Shown here piece after piece: positions 38,242-48,133 of a DNA stretch of 64,000 bases. Both the position numbers and the translations under genes were made by a program. Source of the DNA: Tepidisphaeraceae bacterium (lineage in GTDB: Bacteria > Planctomycetota > Phycisphaerae > Tepidisphaerales > Tepidisphaeraceae); the NCBI GenBank assembly GCA_035998445.1, contig DASYHQ010000033.1, positions 176,797 through 240,796 of the forward strand, written 5' to 3'. Under the pieces are notes generated by a model. The model had not been told where the DNA came from, ran no database searches, and saw only the letters and a list, made by a program, of their open reading frames with translations. How positions within the stretch are numbered: the stretch's first letter is position 1; every line of letters begins with the position of its first letter.

Positions 38242-41200
38242 ATGACCCCAACACCGCTCATCGAATCGCTGCAATCGTTTCGGCGTCGCGTGCGCATGCT
38301 GACGCTCGTGACGGGCGTCGGCTACGCACTGGCAGCGGCGATCGGGATGGTGCTGGCGGTGGTGCTGGTCGATTACCTGCTGAACCTGCAGGCCGTGCTG
38401 CGCATCGCGGTGATGGTCGCGGTGGCGGTGGGCATTGGTGGGATCCTGGCGCGTTACGTCGTGCGGCCACTGGTGGGCAAGCTGCCGCTCACCGACATTG
38501 CCGGACGGCTCGAAGAGGCGTTTCCGCAGTTCGACGACCGCGTACGCAGCACCGTGAACTTCATGGCCGGTGGCGAGGTGCATGGCTCGGGGGTTATGAA
38601 GCAGCACGTGATCGACCAGGCGACCTCGCTCGTGCAGTCGGTCGACCTGAATCGAGCGATCGCGACTAAGCCCGTGAAGCAGGCCAGCGGCCTGGCCGCC
38701 GGCGCGGTGGCGCTGCTCGTGCTGCTGGCGCTGCTCTGGCCGAGCTACCTGAAGATCGGATTGATGCGCCTCGTCGCGCCGTTCTCGAGCACGGCGTGGC
38801 CGAAGTGGGTGCAGATCGACATGATTGAAGCGCCCCCGGCGCGCGTGCCGGTCGGTCAACCGATCCCCATCAAACTGAAGCTGTCGCGCGGCGACCGGGC
38901 GAGCCGGGACGTGTCGGTTCACTATCGCAACTACACCGGCACCGGCGCGTTGATGGTCGCCGACGGCCCGGAGCGCGAAGAGTTCATGACACGCAACGAG
39001 GACGGCACCTATTCCGCCGCCCTCGACGCCAAGCTTGCCCAGGCCGCCGCTGCGGGCACGCTCGTGGCGTGGGTGGAAGCGGGGGACGACCGGGTCGATC
39101 TAACGCCGATCGTCGTCGTGCCGCGGTTGGCGATCGAGCGCGTCGAGGCCGCCATCACGCCACCGCCGTACGCGAAGCTCCCACCCACCACGGTGAACCT
39201 CGCCGACATGCCCGCGGTCGTCGCGGCGGGCTCGACGGTGCAGCTGTCAGTCGCCTTCAACAAGCCGCTCGCGTCGGCCGACGTCGCGATCGAACCGCTC
39301 GCGACCGATGTGAAGCTGCCGGAAATAACCTGGGCGCGGGCCGGTGGAAGCAGTGGCGAGACCGCGAGCATCGGCACGTTCAGCCCGACCGAATCGCTGC
39401 GCTTCCACCTGCGCGCCACCGACGCCGACGGCTTCCAGAACCCGGCCATCGAAGAGTACGAGATCATCGTGCGACCCGACCAGTCGCCCACCGTGCAGAT
39501 CGAGGAACCCCGCCGCAACGAGGAACGCACCGCCGTCGCGCTCGTGTCGCTGCGGGCGATTGCCGAGGACGACTTTGCCATAAGCGATGCGACGCTGTGG
39601 GTTGAGCGGTTGTCGGATCGCGTGAAGTGGGAGTTGCCCCTGGTGAAGGACGAGGCGGCGACCGGAAACGCGATGCTGTCGCCGGGCGACTCCAGCCCTG
39701 ATCGCCGGCGGTATCGCATTGCCTACGCGTGGGAGCTGTCGGAATTGGCCGACGCCAACCTGCAGAGCGGCGACGTGCTCGAGTACTGCATCGGCGTCAC
39801 CGATAACTACGCGCTGCACGGCGCCACGCACCCACCGGCCTACAGCGGCAAGCTGCGCATCACGATCATCAGTCAGGAGGAGTTCGCCGCCCGCATCGGT
39901 GACGAGCTTCGCGCCGCGGCCGCTGCGGTGAACGAGGCGCGCAACGCGCAGACGCGCACGAACGTAGAGACGGCCAACATCGCCGACGAGACGAAGGACA
40001 AGCCCAAGCTCGACGACGCCGACCGCACCGCGATCGAGCGCCTAGCCAACCAGCAATCGTCGGCCGCCGCCACCGTGCGGCAAGTGGCGTCGCGGCTGGA
40101 GAACGTGCTGGAGCGCCTGGATGAAAATCGCTCGCCCAACAACGACCTCCGCGAGACGGCCAAGGATGCGCGCGACCTGCTGAACCGCACCGCCGAGGGC
40201 CCGATGAAGGATGCCGGCCGGCAACTGGCAACCGCCAAGGATCGCCAGCAGAACGAGGCGGACCCGCAGAAGTCGACCGAAGAGCGCAACGCTGATTTGA
40301 AGGACGCCCAGAACAAGCAGGAGACGGCCGCCGACGATTTGCAGAAGGCGATGGAGCGTCTCGGCAACACCGGCAGCCTGTCGCAGACCATTCAGCAGTT
40401 CCGCTCGCTGCTGGCCGATCAGCAGCGCGTCTCGAAGGATACGAAGGATTTTGCGAACGAGAACCGCGGCAAGAGCAACCTGACGCCCGAGGAGCAGAAG
40501 GAGCTGGAGAAGCTCGTCGCCGACCAGAAGAAGCTCGCCGATTTAACCGAGAAGGCGATCGAGGACGCCAACCGCGCCGCCGAGCAGTTGCAGAAGACCG
40601 ATCCCGCGACCGCCGAGTCGCTGAAGCAGGCGGCCAGCACGGCCAAGCAGCAGCAGGTGTCACCGAGCCAGCAGCAGGCATCTTCATCGATGAAGCAGAA
40701 CCAGCAGACCCCCGCGCAGGCTGCGCAGAAAAAGGCGGAGCTAGGGCTGGAGATGGTCATCAACGCGCTGCGCGACGCCGAGAAGCGCAAGCTGGAAGAG
40801 CTGGCCAAGAAGCTGGCCGAGATGCAGCAGCAACTTGCGATGCTGGTGAAACGGCAGGCCGGTCACAACATCGACAACCTGCGCCTGCAGGGGCCCGATG
40901 TGCTGGAGAAGACCAATGCCGACGTGCTGACCGATTTGGCTGAGAAGGCCGGCCGGATGGTTTCGGAGATCAAGGAAGGCAAGGAGCCTGCCGTCACGCT
41001 TGGGCAACTGTCGGCATCGCAGCAGCAGACCGAGCGCAACACGCGCGATCTGTCACGCACGGCTGAAGACACGCAGGACGGCGCCCAACTCGCCGCCGCC
41101 CTTACGCGGGCGGCCGGTCGCATGGAACGCGCGCTGGTGAGCCTGCGGGCCAGCAAGCTGCCCGAGGCGTACGACCCGCCGCAGGTGGAAGCGCTGGCGG

Positions 41201-42480
41201 CGCTGGTGGATGCGAAGCGCGTTTTGGACGAGCAGCAGCGCAAGGCGGAGGAGAAGATTGAGCAACAGCAGAACGAGGCCATCCGCGCCCGCTACGAGAA
41301 GATTAAGGTCGAGCAGGAAAAGCTGAACGCCGACACGAACCGCATGGATCTGGCCCGCGATAAGGCCGGCAAACTCGTCCGTCCGCACTCGGTCAACATC
41401 CTCAAAATGCCCGGCGAGCAGGGCAAGCTGGCCGACGCGACCAAGGCGATCGAAGAAGACCTCAGCGGCGCCGGCGCGATCGTCTACGTGTGGGCCAACA
41501 AGGACATCGTCGAGGCGATGAACACCGTGAAGGACGCGCTCGGCGAGCAGCGCACCGACGCGGAGGTGCAGATCGAACAGCAGCGGATCGTCGAGCAACT
41601 CGACGCGATGATCCGCAACCTCTCCATCAAGCCGCCGGAGCGCAAGTTCGACCAGAAGCAGGGCGCCGGTGGGGGTGGCGGTGGCCAAGGGGCCGCGCGG
41701 TTGCCAAGCGAGGCCGAGCTACGGCTGCTGAAGGACCTGCAGTCGGCCGTCAACAACGCGACGAAGAAGCTGGCGGCGTTGGTCGAGAAACAGGAACAGA
41801 AGCTGCAAGGCCTTGGCGGTCGCCAGGGTGAGTTGCGCGGCGTGCTGGGAGAGCTGATCGAGAATGCCAGCAAGGGCCAGATGACGATCGGCGACGAGCC
41901 CGACAACCGCGATCAGCTGCCCGAAGAGGCGAACGCTGAAAATATTGAAGATCAGGAACTCGAACAGGAACTGCTGAACGACGAGCCCGACACGCAGGAA
42001 CTGCAGAAGGGCGTGAACCGCGTCGGCGACCGCATGGCACGCTCGCGGCAACGGCTGGCGATCAACCACGACCCGGGCAAGGTCACGCAGGAAATCCAGA
42101 AACGCATCCTGCTCGACATCGACGAGCTGATCCAGGAGGCGCGCAACCAGCAGGCGCAGTCGCAACCCAGCCCCGGCCAAGGGCAGGGACAGGGCCAGCA
42201 GATGGCCGAGGCCAAGCCGGGCGAGGGGCAGGGTGGCAAGCCGCAACCGGCGCAAGGGCGACCCGCCGGTGCTGAGGCGGCACAGGAGTCGAACCGTGGG
42301 CAGGGTGTTGATCCGTCGGCGGAACCGTCGGCCGACATCAAGGAGACGATGGCCGAGTGGGGCCGCATTACGCCGCGCCTGCGCGCTGCAGTGGTGGAGG
42401 GGCAGGGCGAGCAACCAATCGAGAAGTACAAGGCGCTGGTCGACGACTACTATCGTGCATTGGCCGAGCGGCGGGATTGA
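38242..42480 (+). CDS. Giant membrane-anchored coiled-coil protein (DUF4175-like)
   Basis: A 1412-residue protein with three N-terminal membrane segments (about 20-40, 45-68 and 150-175), a beta-rich extracytoplasmic part (about 190-540), and then a very long helical part rich in Gln, Glu, Lys and Ala (540-1350) with many heptad-like stretches, ending in a Gln/Pro/Gly-rich tail. Size, layout and position fit DUF4175-like proteins that close MoxR operons in Planctomycetota. It may span the periplasm as a rod. No enzyme motif. Confidence 0.82.
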   Translation: MTPTPLIESLQSFRRRVRMLTLVTGVGYALAAAIGMVLAVVLVDYLLNLQAVLRIAVMVAVAVGIGGILARYVVRPLVGKLPLTDIAGRLEEAFPQFDDRVRSTVNFMAGGEVHGSGVMKQHVIDQATSLVQSVDLNRAIATKPVKQASGLAAGAVALLVLLALLWPSYLKIGLMRLVAPFSSTAWPKWVQIDMIEAPPARVPVGQPIPIKLKLSRGDRASRDVSVHYRNYTGTGALMVADGPEREEFMTRNEDGTYSAALDAKLAQAAAAGTLVAWVEAGDDRVDLTPIVVVPRLAIERVEAAITPPPYAKLPPTTVNLADMPAVVAAGSTVQLSVAFNKPLASADVAIEPLATDVKLPEITWARAGGSSGETASIGTFSPTESLRFHLRATDADGFQNPAIEEYEIIVRPDQSPTVQIEEPRRNEERTAVALVSLRAIAEDDFAISDATLWVERLSDRVKWELPLVKDEAATGNAMLSPGDSSPDRRRYRIAYAWELSELADANLQSGDVLEYCIGVTDNYALHGATHPPAYSGKLRITIISQEEFAARIGDELRAAAAAVNEARNAQTRTNVETANIADETKDKPKLDDADRTAIERLANQQSSAAATVRQVASRLENVLERLDENRSPNNDLRETAKDARDLLNRTAEGPMKDAGRQLATAKDRQQNEADPQKSTEERNADLKDAQNKQETAADDLQKAMERLGNTGSLSQTIQQFRSLLADQQRVSKDTKDFANENRGKSNLTPEEQKELEKLVADQKKLADLTEKAIEDANRAAEQLQKTDPATAESLKQAASTAKQQQVSPSQQQASSSMKQNQQTPAQAAQKKAELGLEMVINALRDAEKRKLEELAKKLAEMQQQLAMLVKRQAGHNIDNLRLQGPDVLEKTNADVLTDLAEKAGRMVSEIKEGKEPAVTLGQLSASQQQTERNTRDLSRTAEDTQDGAQLAAALTRAAGRMERALVSLRASKLPEAYDPPQVEALAALVDAKRVLDEQQRKAEEKIEQQQNEAIRARYEKIKVEQEKLNADTNRMDLARDKAGKLVRPHSVNILKMPGEQGKLADATKAIEEDLSGAGAIVYVWANKDIVEAMNTVKDALGEQRTDAEVQIEQQRIVEQLDAMIRNLSIKPPERKFDQKQGAGGGGGGQGAARLPSEAELRLLKDLQSAVNNATKKLAALVEKQEQKLQGLGGRQGELRGVLGELIENASKGQMTIGDEPDNRDQLPEEANAENIEDQELEQELLNDEPDTQELQKGVNRVGDRMARSRQRLAINHDPGKVTQEIQKRILLDIDELIQEARNQQAQSQPSPGQGQGQGQQMAEAKPGEGQGGKPQPAQGRPAGAEAAQESNRGQGVDPSAEPSADIKETMAEWGRITPRLRAAVVEGQGEQPIEKYKALVDDYYRALAERRD

Positions 42481-42514
42481 GCGGATCGCCGACCTGCCCG
42501 AATGGAAGTGACAA

Positions 42515-43771
42515 ATGAATGATGTAACGCAAGACTCGACCCTTAGCCCGTGGGGCAGCGCAGTCCGGTTCCCTCTCCCGGTACCCCGGGAGAGGGCTAG
42601 GGTGAGGGTGCTTCGATCTAACGAAAACCGCCAGCAGCACGGAATCACCCTCACCCAACCTCTCCCAACGTTCCGGGAGAGGAGCAAGACGCGATCCCTC
42701 GCCTGCGCGCTGCTCGCCGGTTGCGTCACCGTCGCAAGCGTCGCTGTTCCCACCCGCGCCGCCGACGGCATCGCGGATCGACCCAATCAGGTGATCGGCA
42801 CCGAGATCAACGATCGCCAGCGGCAGGCGGTCGACCGTGGCCTTGCCTGGCTGGCGGCCAGTCAAGGTGCGGACGGCAGCTACGGCTCCGGCGGTGGATT
42901 CCAGAAACACGCGGGCATCACGGCGCTGGCGGCGCTGGCGTTCATGCAGGCGGGCAACCTGCCCGATCGCGGCAAGTACGGGCAGAACGTGAAGCGCGCG
43001 CTCGACTTCGTGCTGGCGTCGTGCCAGCCGTCGGGCCTGATCGCGTCGGACACCACCAATGGCCCGATGTACGGCCACGGGTTTGCCACGCTGTTTCTCG
43101 GCGAAGTGTACGGCATGACGCATGACGAGTCGGTTAAGGAACCGCTGCAGCGGGCCGTGCGTCTGATCCAGAACTCGCAGAACCCCGAGGGCGGCTGGCG
43201 GTATCAACCGGTGCCGGTGGATGCCGACATTTCCGTCACCATCTGCCAGGTGATGGCGCTGCGGGCGGCGCGCGACGCGGGGCTAAAGGTCGAGAAGGCG
43301 GTGATCGACAAGTCGATCCAGTACGTGCGCAGTTGCCAGAACGCCGACGGCGGCTTCAGCTACGTCGCCAACCGCGGTGGGGGTGGGGGCAGTGGCTTCG
43401 CGCGGTCCGCTGCGGGCGTGGCGGCGCTGTACTACGCGGGCGTGTTCGAAGGGGACGAACTCGATCGCGGCCTGCGTTACTTGATGCAGTTCATCCCCGC
43501 GGCCGGCAATGCGAAGGGCGCCAGTTCCGACACGGAAGGGCACTACTTCTACGGCAACTACTACGCCGTTCAGGCGGCGTTCCTGGCGGGGGGGGAATAC
43601 TGGGCCAAGTACTACCCGGCCATGCGTGATCAGCTCATCTCGCGTCAGCAACGCACCGGCAGCTGGCAAGACCCGGTCAACGACGATTACGCCACCGCCA
43701 TGGCGCTGATTATCCTGCAGATGCCCAACCGCTATTTACCCGTCTACAGCGGCAAGGGACCGGGCGGGTGA
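42515..43771 (+). CDS. Exported squalene-cyclase/prenyltransferase-repeat protein
   Basis: The alpha/alpha-toroid part (from about residue 95) has QW-like repeats: QGADGSYGSGGGF, NPEGGWRYQP and NADGGFSYV. No catalytic Asp motif of true squalene cyclases is obvious, so a binding role is likely. Frame length is 418 residues from ATG 42515, but residues about 15-55 are coded by a family A repeat (42566-42684), and the hydrophobic signal-like segment (TRSLACALLAGCVTVASVAV) comes only after it. The true start is therefore unclear: the repeat may have separated the original start from the signal peptide. It begins 35 bases after the giant coiled-coil gene. Confidence 0.8.
   Translation: MNDVTQDSTLSPWGSAVRFPLPVPRERARVRVLRSNENRQQHGITLTQPLPTFRERSKTRSLACALLAGCVTVASVAVPTRAADGIADRPNQVIGTEINDRQRQAVDRGLAWLAASQGADGSYGSGGGFQKHAGITALAALAFMQAGNLPDRGKYGQNVKRALDFVLASCQPSGLIASDTTNGPMYGHGFATLFLGEVYGMTHDESVKEPLQRAVRLIQNSQNPEGGWRYQPVPVDADISVTICQVMALRAARDAGLKVEKAVIDKSIQYVRSCQNADGGFSYVANRGGGGGSGFARSAAGVAALYYAGVFEGDELDRGLRYLMQFIPAAGNAKGASSDTEGHYFYGNYYAVQAAFLAGGEYWAKYYPAMRDQLISRQQRTGSWQDPVNDDYATAMALIILQMPNRYLPVYSGKGPGG
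42566..42684. repeat. Family A composite inverted repeat inside a reading frame
   Basis: Left hairpin CTCTCCCGGTACCCCGGGAGAG then GGTGAGGGTG; right end ATCACCCTCACC then CTCTCCCAACGTTCCGGGAGAG. The 5' part of the squalene-cyclase-like frame runs through it without a stop. Confidence 0.85.
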
Positions 43772-43851
43772 TTTGAAGTGGAAGTGCGAAGGTGGAAGGC
43801 GGAAGGGAACCGATGCGGAAGTCTGTTCAAGCGGCTGGCAAATCAAGCACC

Positions 43852-43930
43852 CGTCATCCTGAGGTACTCCGAAGGATCTCTCCCCGTATCACATCACGAA
43901 GAGATCCTTCGGAGTACCTCAGGATGACGA
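43852..43930. repeat. Family B inverted repeat, full copy
   Basis: Arms CGTCATCCTGAGGTACTCCG + AAGGATCTC and GAGATCCTTCGGAGTACCTC + AGGATGACG are fully complementary, separated by about 20 bases. The ATG in the right end (43924) is the probable start of the next gene. Confidence 0.9.
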
Positions 43931-45117
43931 GACTCTCAATCTTGAAAGCTTGGTGCTTTGGCGCGACGCTCGTAACGCTCACGGCAACGGCATCGGTCGC
44001 CCTGGCCGATGGGCCGTGGACGATGACCGATGCCGACTTGCAGCGGGTGTCGATCCTGTCGGACATGGACATCAAGGACGGCAACGTCATGGGGCAAACC
44101 GCCAGTGGTGTGGCGACCGTGCCGCTGGCGCGAGTGGTGTCGCTTTCGAGCGGGAAGACAGCCGCTGTGCCCCAGGGACTGTTCGTCCTGCACATGGCCG
44201 ACGGCCAGCAGATCGTCGGCAGCCCCGCGGGCAGCACGGCGGAATCGGTGATCTGGACGAACGAAAAGCTCGGTGATCGAACGGTGCCGCTGTCGTCGGT
44301 CGTGCAGGTCAGCCGATCGCTGACGCCACCGGCTCCCGCCGAGCTGTTGGAAGACGCCGCCAAGCTGGCCAACGGCGACACGGTGCGCGGCGTCGTCTCC
44401 ACTTTAGACAACGAGAACGTCACCTTCACCGTCGGCGATGCCGAGGTACCCGTCGCGCTGGCGAACCTCACGTCGATCCGCTTCGCATCGACCGGTGAAC
44501 CCGCGCCGGCCACCGCTGCTGCGTTTGCGGTTACGCTGGCCGATGGGTCGACCGTGTTCGCCGATGCCGTGACGAAGGATGGCGACGACTGGACGGTTCG
44601 GCTGGACGGCGGCGAGGTCGCGGTGCCCGCCGATGGCATCGTACGGGTCGATCACCTGAACGGGCCGGCGCGGTGGTTGTCGTCGCTTCCGGCGCAGGTG
44701 CAGTACACGCCGTACCTCGGCGAGTCGTTCCCACCCAAGGTCGACCGTTCGGCTGACGGCGGCGCGATTCGCGCGGAGGGGCGCACGTACGACCGCGGCA
44801 TCGGCATGCACGCCCGCACGCGAATGACGTTCGCATTGGACGGGACTTTCCCCACCTTCCGCACACGCTACGCCGCAGAGCCGGGGCTGGCACTGACGGA
44901 CGCCGTCGTCCGCGTGTTGGTCGACGACAAGGTCGCCCACGAATCTCGCGTGCGCGGCGGACAGGTTTCGCAACCGGTCGAACTGGACGTGAGCGCCGCA
45001 AAGACGCTCACGCTGGAGGTCGACTTCGGCGCCGGCCTGCACACGCAGGACCGCGTCAACTGGATCGAACCCGCGCTGTTGAAGTCGCGCCCTGAGCCTG
45101 CGACGACGCAACCTTAG
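43924..45117 (+). CDS. Exported NPCBM-domain protein
   Basis: A 397-residue protein starting with a signal peptide (MTRLSILKAWCFGATLVTL, cleavage near ALADG). The middle (about 30-260) is beta-rich with repeated DGxxxVG-like strands; the C-terminus (about 265-395) matches the NPCBM module (SADGGAIRAEGRTYDRGIGMHA, later QDRVNWIEPALL), a carbohydrate-binding fold. The ATG at 43924 lies in the terminal bases of the family B repeat; the longer frame from 43792 reads through the repeat and would bury the signal peptide. It is the last gene of the MoxR operon region and would act outside the cytoplasm. Confidence 0.82.
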   Translation: MTRLSILKAWCFGATLVTLTATASVALADGPWTMTDADLQRVSILSDMDIKDGNVMGQTASGVATVPLARVVSLSSGKTAAVPQGLFVLHMADGQQIVGSPAGSTAESVIWTNEKLGDRTVPLSSVVQVSRSLTPPAPAELLEDAAKLANGDTVRGVVSTLDNENVTFTVGDAEVPVALANLTSIRFASTGEPAPATAAAFAVTLADGSTVFADAVTKDGDDWTVRLDGGEVAVPADGIVRVDHLNGPARWLSSLPAQVQYTPYLGESFPPKVDRSADGGAIRAEGRTYDRGIGMHARTRMTFALDGTFPTFRTRYAAEPGLALTDAVVRVLVDDKVAHESRVRGGQVSQPVELDVSAAKTLTLEVDFGAGLHTQDRVNWIEPALLKSRPEPATTQP

Positions 45118-45481
45118 TAGATCGTCATGACGCACCGGCGATCTCGTCTTCTGTAGGACAGGCATTCCTGCCTGTCTCTCCCCCCGTCTTCCTCTCCCCC
45201 CGTATTTGGTCTTCTGTGGCACAGGCATTCTTGCCCGTGTCTCTTCGACTGCGCTTGAACCTGCCGCTAAAGCGCCAAGTCCGGTGGTGGTGGGGGAGCG
45301 CTGCGCCGCTCGGAGGGCGCATAAGAAGACCCGCGTTCGCCGGAACACGGGTCTTCTTGGGTGGCTGAGCGTCGATCAATCCGATCGGCCCAGCCAGTCA
45401 TCTTATCGGCACTAGGACTGCAAACCGTTGAATCTGAAGTTGCGGTTGCTCAGGGGTGGCAGGGTTCATACACTTAACGAC
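45118..45481. other. Intergenic region with repeats and a hairpin
   Basis: Contains family D repeats at 45150-45245 and an 11-bp hairpin at 45323-45358 (AAGAAGACCCG / CGGGTCTTCTT) that may end transcription from the MoxR operon but lacks a T run. No gene seen. Confidence 0.6.
45150..45245. repeat. Family D repeat (GACAGGCATTCCTGCCTGTCT type)
   Basis: Two diverged units, TAGGACAGGCATTCCTGCCT and TGGCACAGGCATTCTTGCCC. More units lie at 50449-50640 and 51020-51120. Translated frames across it give spurious GQAFLPVS-like peptides. Confidence 0.8.
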
Positions 45482-45573
45482 AGTTCGCTAGGGGTGCCCC
45501 GACCCAGAACGTGGGGCTGAGAAATACCCTCGGAACCTGATCCGGCTGAAGACCGGCGTAGGGAACGCGAACG
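45482..45573 (+). promoter_or_regulatory. TPP riboswitch (THI element) upstream of thiC
   Basis: The element has the conserved TPP-aptamer parts: AGGGGTGCCCC, GGGGCTGAGAAATACCCTC, AACCTGATC and GGCTGAAGACCGGCGTAGGGAA. The start codon of thiC lies 85 bases downstream. By family, thiamine pyrophosphate binding would lower thiC expression; whether by termination or by hiding the ribosome-binding site is not clear here. Confidence 0.95.
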
Positions 45574-45657
45574 GCCCGCCCGCCCGTCACTGCGCGCGTT
45601 CCGTTGCGGCAGTCCCCATCCGCCACCCGTCAGCCCCTGCATACGGAGCGTTTCATC

Positions 45658-47568
45658 ATGATGTTCAAGGCCGACCACGACGCCGTTTCCGATTCGAAGA
45701 CTCACGCAGCGCCAATGCCGCCGCTCGGCGACAATCCCTCGTCCACCGCCGCCGGCACCACGCCGGGGTCGTTCGCGAGCAAGGGACGCGTGGGCACGCC
45801 TTGGACGTTCAGCAGCCCGGATACGCCCGGCATGCCGCAGCCATCCGAGAAGACGGCGTGGGACTTTCTGCCCAACGATTGGCGCGCGCGCAAGATGCCG
45901 GCCGACACGAAGCTGGATACCTACACGCCCGGCGCTTGTTTCGTCGGCGACCATCCGTCGGTCACCTTCCGCTGTGCCGATGGCACGATTCTCGAGGTCC
46001 GCTACCCGCGCAACTTTGAGCCGATCACGCAGCTGGAGAGCGCGCGCCTCGGCATCATCACCAGTCAGATGGAACGCGTCGCCCAGCGCGAGCCGCATTT
46101 GTCAGCAGCGCAGGTGCGCGACGAGGTGTCGGCCGGTCGCATGGTTATCCCCGCCAACATCAACCACCTCAAGGGCAAGCTCGACCCAATGTGCATCGGC
46201 CGGGCCAGCAAGACCAAGGTAAATGCGAACCTCGGCGCGTCGCCCGTGTCGTCGGACATCAGCGAGGAACTGGAAAAGGTCGACTGGGCGATCAAGTGGG
46301 GCGGCGACACGCTGATGGACCTCTCCACCGGCGGCGACCTGAACGCGACGCGCAGCGCGTTCTGTCAGCACTCGTCGGTGCCGGTCGGCACGGTGCCGAT
46401 CTACAGCATGATCATCGGGCGGAAGATCGAAGAGCTGGATTGGCCGATGATCGAGGCGGAGCTGATCAACCAGGCCGAGCAGGGCGTCGATTACTTCACG
46501 ATTCACGCCGGCGTGTTGCGCGAACATCTGCCGATGGTGCGCAAGCGCCTGATCGGCATCGTCAGCCGTGGCGGCAGCCTGCTGGCCAAGTGGATGATCC
46601 ACCACGGCAAGCAGAACCCCATGTACACTTACTGGGAAGACATCTGCGACATCCTGCGCAAGTACGACGTCACCTTCAGCATCGGTGATGGCCTGCGCCC
46701 CGGTGGCCTCGCCGACGCCACCGACGCCGCCCAGCTGGCCGAGTTGCATACGCTCGGCGAGCTCACCGAGCGCGCCTGGCGCCGCGGCGTGCAGGTGATG
46801 GTCGAGGGGCCCGGCCACGTGCCGTTCGACCAGATCGAGTACAACATGAAGCTGCAGCGGACGCTCTGCCACGGCGCGCCGTTCTACGTCCTCGGGCCGC
46901 TCGTGACCGACATTTTTCCGGGTTACGACCACATCACCAGCTGCATCGGCGCCACGGCGGCCGGTTATCACGGGGCGGCGATGTTGTGCTACGTCACGCC
47001 GAAAGAGCACTTGGGCCTGCCGAAGAAGGACGACGTAAAGCAGGGCTGCATCGCCTATAAAATCGCCGCCCACGCTGCCGATGTCGCCTTGGGCATTCCC
47101 GCCAGCCGCGACCGCGATGACGAGCTGACCAAGGCCCGGGCGGCGCTCAACTGGGAAAAGCACTTCGAGCTCTCGTTCGACCCCGATACCGCCCGCGCCT
47201 ATCACGACGAAGATCTGGACGTCGACACCGACTTCTGCGCCATGTGCGGCCACGACTGGTGCAGCGTACGCATCAGCAAGGAGATCAACGAGTTCTTCAG
47301 CGGCAAGGACGAGTCGATGCAGTGGGACAAGCCCAAGAAAACCGCTGCCCTCACGCCCGAACAGCAGGAGATCCTCGCCAAGCGCGGCGTGCTGTCGCCC
47401 GACGAGATCCACAAGCTCGCCAGCAAGACCAAGAAGGCCGTCGGCGCCGACAAGGACAAGGCCACCTGCCACAGCGACTACGTCGACCCCGACACGGCCA
47501 AGCAGAAGCAGGCCGAGAAACTGATCCCGCTCGGCGTCGGCATCAAGACGAGCGACAGCGTGATCTGA
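45658..47568 (+). CDS. thiC: Phosphomethylpyrimidine synthase
   Basis: A 636-residue radical-SAM-type enzyme that turns aminoimidazole ribotide into the hydroxymethylpyrimidine phosphate part of thiamine. The C-terminal iron-sulfur motif C-x2-C-x4-C is present (Cys527, Cys530, Cys535 in [13 protein letters not shown]), as are the [12 protein letters not shown] and [11 protein letters not shown] blocks. I chose ATG 45658 (a second ATG follows at once); an upstream TTG adds an unconserved tail. The C-terminal extension after residue 545 is Lys-rich. Expression is under the TPP riboswitch just upstream; a palindromic terminator follows at 47617. Confidence 0.97.
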   Translation: MMFKADHDAVSDSKTHAAPMPPLGDNPSSTAAGTTPGSFASKGRVGTPWTFSSPDTPGMPQPSEKTAWDFLPNDWRARKMPADTKLDTYTPGACFVGDHPSVTFRCADGTILEVRYPRNFEPITQLESARLGIITSQMERVAQREPHLSAAQVRDEVSAGRMVIPANINHLKGKLDPMCIGRASKTKVNANLGASPVSSDISEELEKVDWAIKWGGDTLMDLSTGGDLNATRSAFCQHSSVPVGTVPIYSMIIGRKIEELDWPMIEAELINQAEQGVDYFTIHAGVLREHLPMVRKRLIGIVSRGGSLLAKWMIHHGKQNPMYTYWEDICDILRKYDVTFSIGDGLRPGGLADATDAAQLAELHTLGELTERAWRRGVQVMVEGPGHVPFDQIEYNMKLQRTLCHGAPFYVLGPLVTDIFPGYDHITSCIGATAAGYHGAAMLCYVTPKEHLGLPKKDDVKQGCIAYKIAAHAADVALGIPASRDRDDELTKARAALNWEKHFELSFDPDTARAYHDEDLDVDTDFCAMCGHDWCSVRISKEINEFFSGKDESMQWDKPKKTAALTPEQQEILAKRGVLSPDEIHKLASKTKKAVGADKDKATCHSDYVDPDTAKQKQAEKLIPLGVGIKTSDSVI

Positions 47569-47616
47569 GGCGCATTTTCTGCAGCCGACGTTGCGCAAGA
47601 TCCGATCTGAACTACT

Positions 47617-47648
47617 GGCCTGGCCGCTTAAGCGGCCAGGCCGGTTTT
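47617..47648 (+). terminator. Terminator after thiC
   Basis: Palindrome GGCCTGGCCGCTT / AAGCGGCCAGGCC (47617-47642) followed by GGTTTT. Confidence 0.85.
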
Positions 47649-47664
47649 ACAGAGGGAACGCAAC

Positions 47665-48063
47665 ATGAAGCTCGAACGCGCGTCGACCGCAGGCTCAAAA
47701 GTGCTGCTGATTCTCGGCTGGGTGATGACGGCCATCCCGATCCTGATGATGGGCGTCGGTGGCGTCTACACGTTATACGACTCGGCCGCGATGGATGAGG
47801 GGCTGCGCAAGCAGGGTTACGCGGCCCACCTGGGGCGGGTCATCCTCTACCTCGAGATCGCCTGCGTGATCGTCTACGCCTTCCCGCGTACAGCCATTCT
47901 GGGCGCGATCCTGCTTACCGGTTACCTCGGTGGGGCCGTGGCGACCCACGTACGCGCGGAGGATGGCATGTGGCCGGCACCGGTCGTCTTCGGCGTGATC
48001 GTCTGGCTTGGCGTGTTCTTACGCGATGCACGCCTGCGGGCGCTCATTCCCTGGCGGCGGTAG
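47665..48063 (+). CDS. DoxX-like small membrane protein
   Basis: A 132-residue protein with four hydrophobic segments (about 12-34, 55-73, 77-93 and 100-118). The overall layout resembles DoxX/DUF4870-like proteins (VLLILGWVMTAIP, LGRVILYLEIACVIVYAFPRTAILGAILLTGYLGGAVATH). GAGGGAACGCAAC precedes the ATG, giving a weak ribosome site. Function unknown; family members sit in the cytoplasmic membrane. Confidence 0.7.
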   Translation: MKLERASTAGSKVLLILGWVMTAIPILMMGVGGVYTLYDSAAMDEGLRKQGYAAHLGRVILYLEIACVIVYAFPRTAILGAILLTGYLGGAVATHVRAEDGMWPAPVVFGVIVWLGVFLRDARLRALIPWRR

Positions 48064-48133
48064 CTCAGCCGGACGGATGACGAATCAATCATGCGAATCC
48101 GATGATCGCACAGGTTTTGCTGATCGTCGTACA

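Noticed and set aside
45125..45415. Short frames across 45.1-45.4 kb on both strands
   Set aside because: They are made of family D repeat units and the hairpin at 45323-45358.
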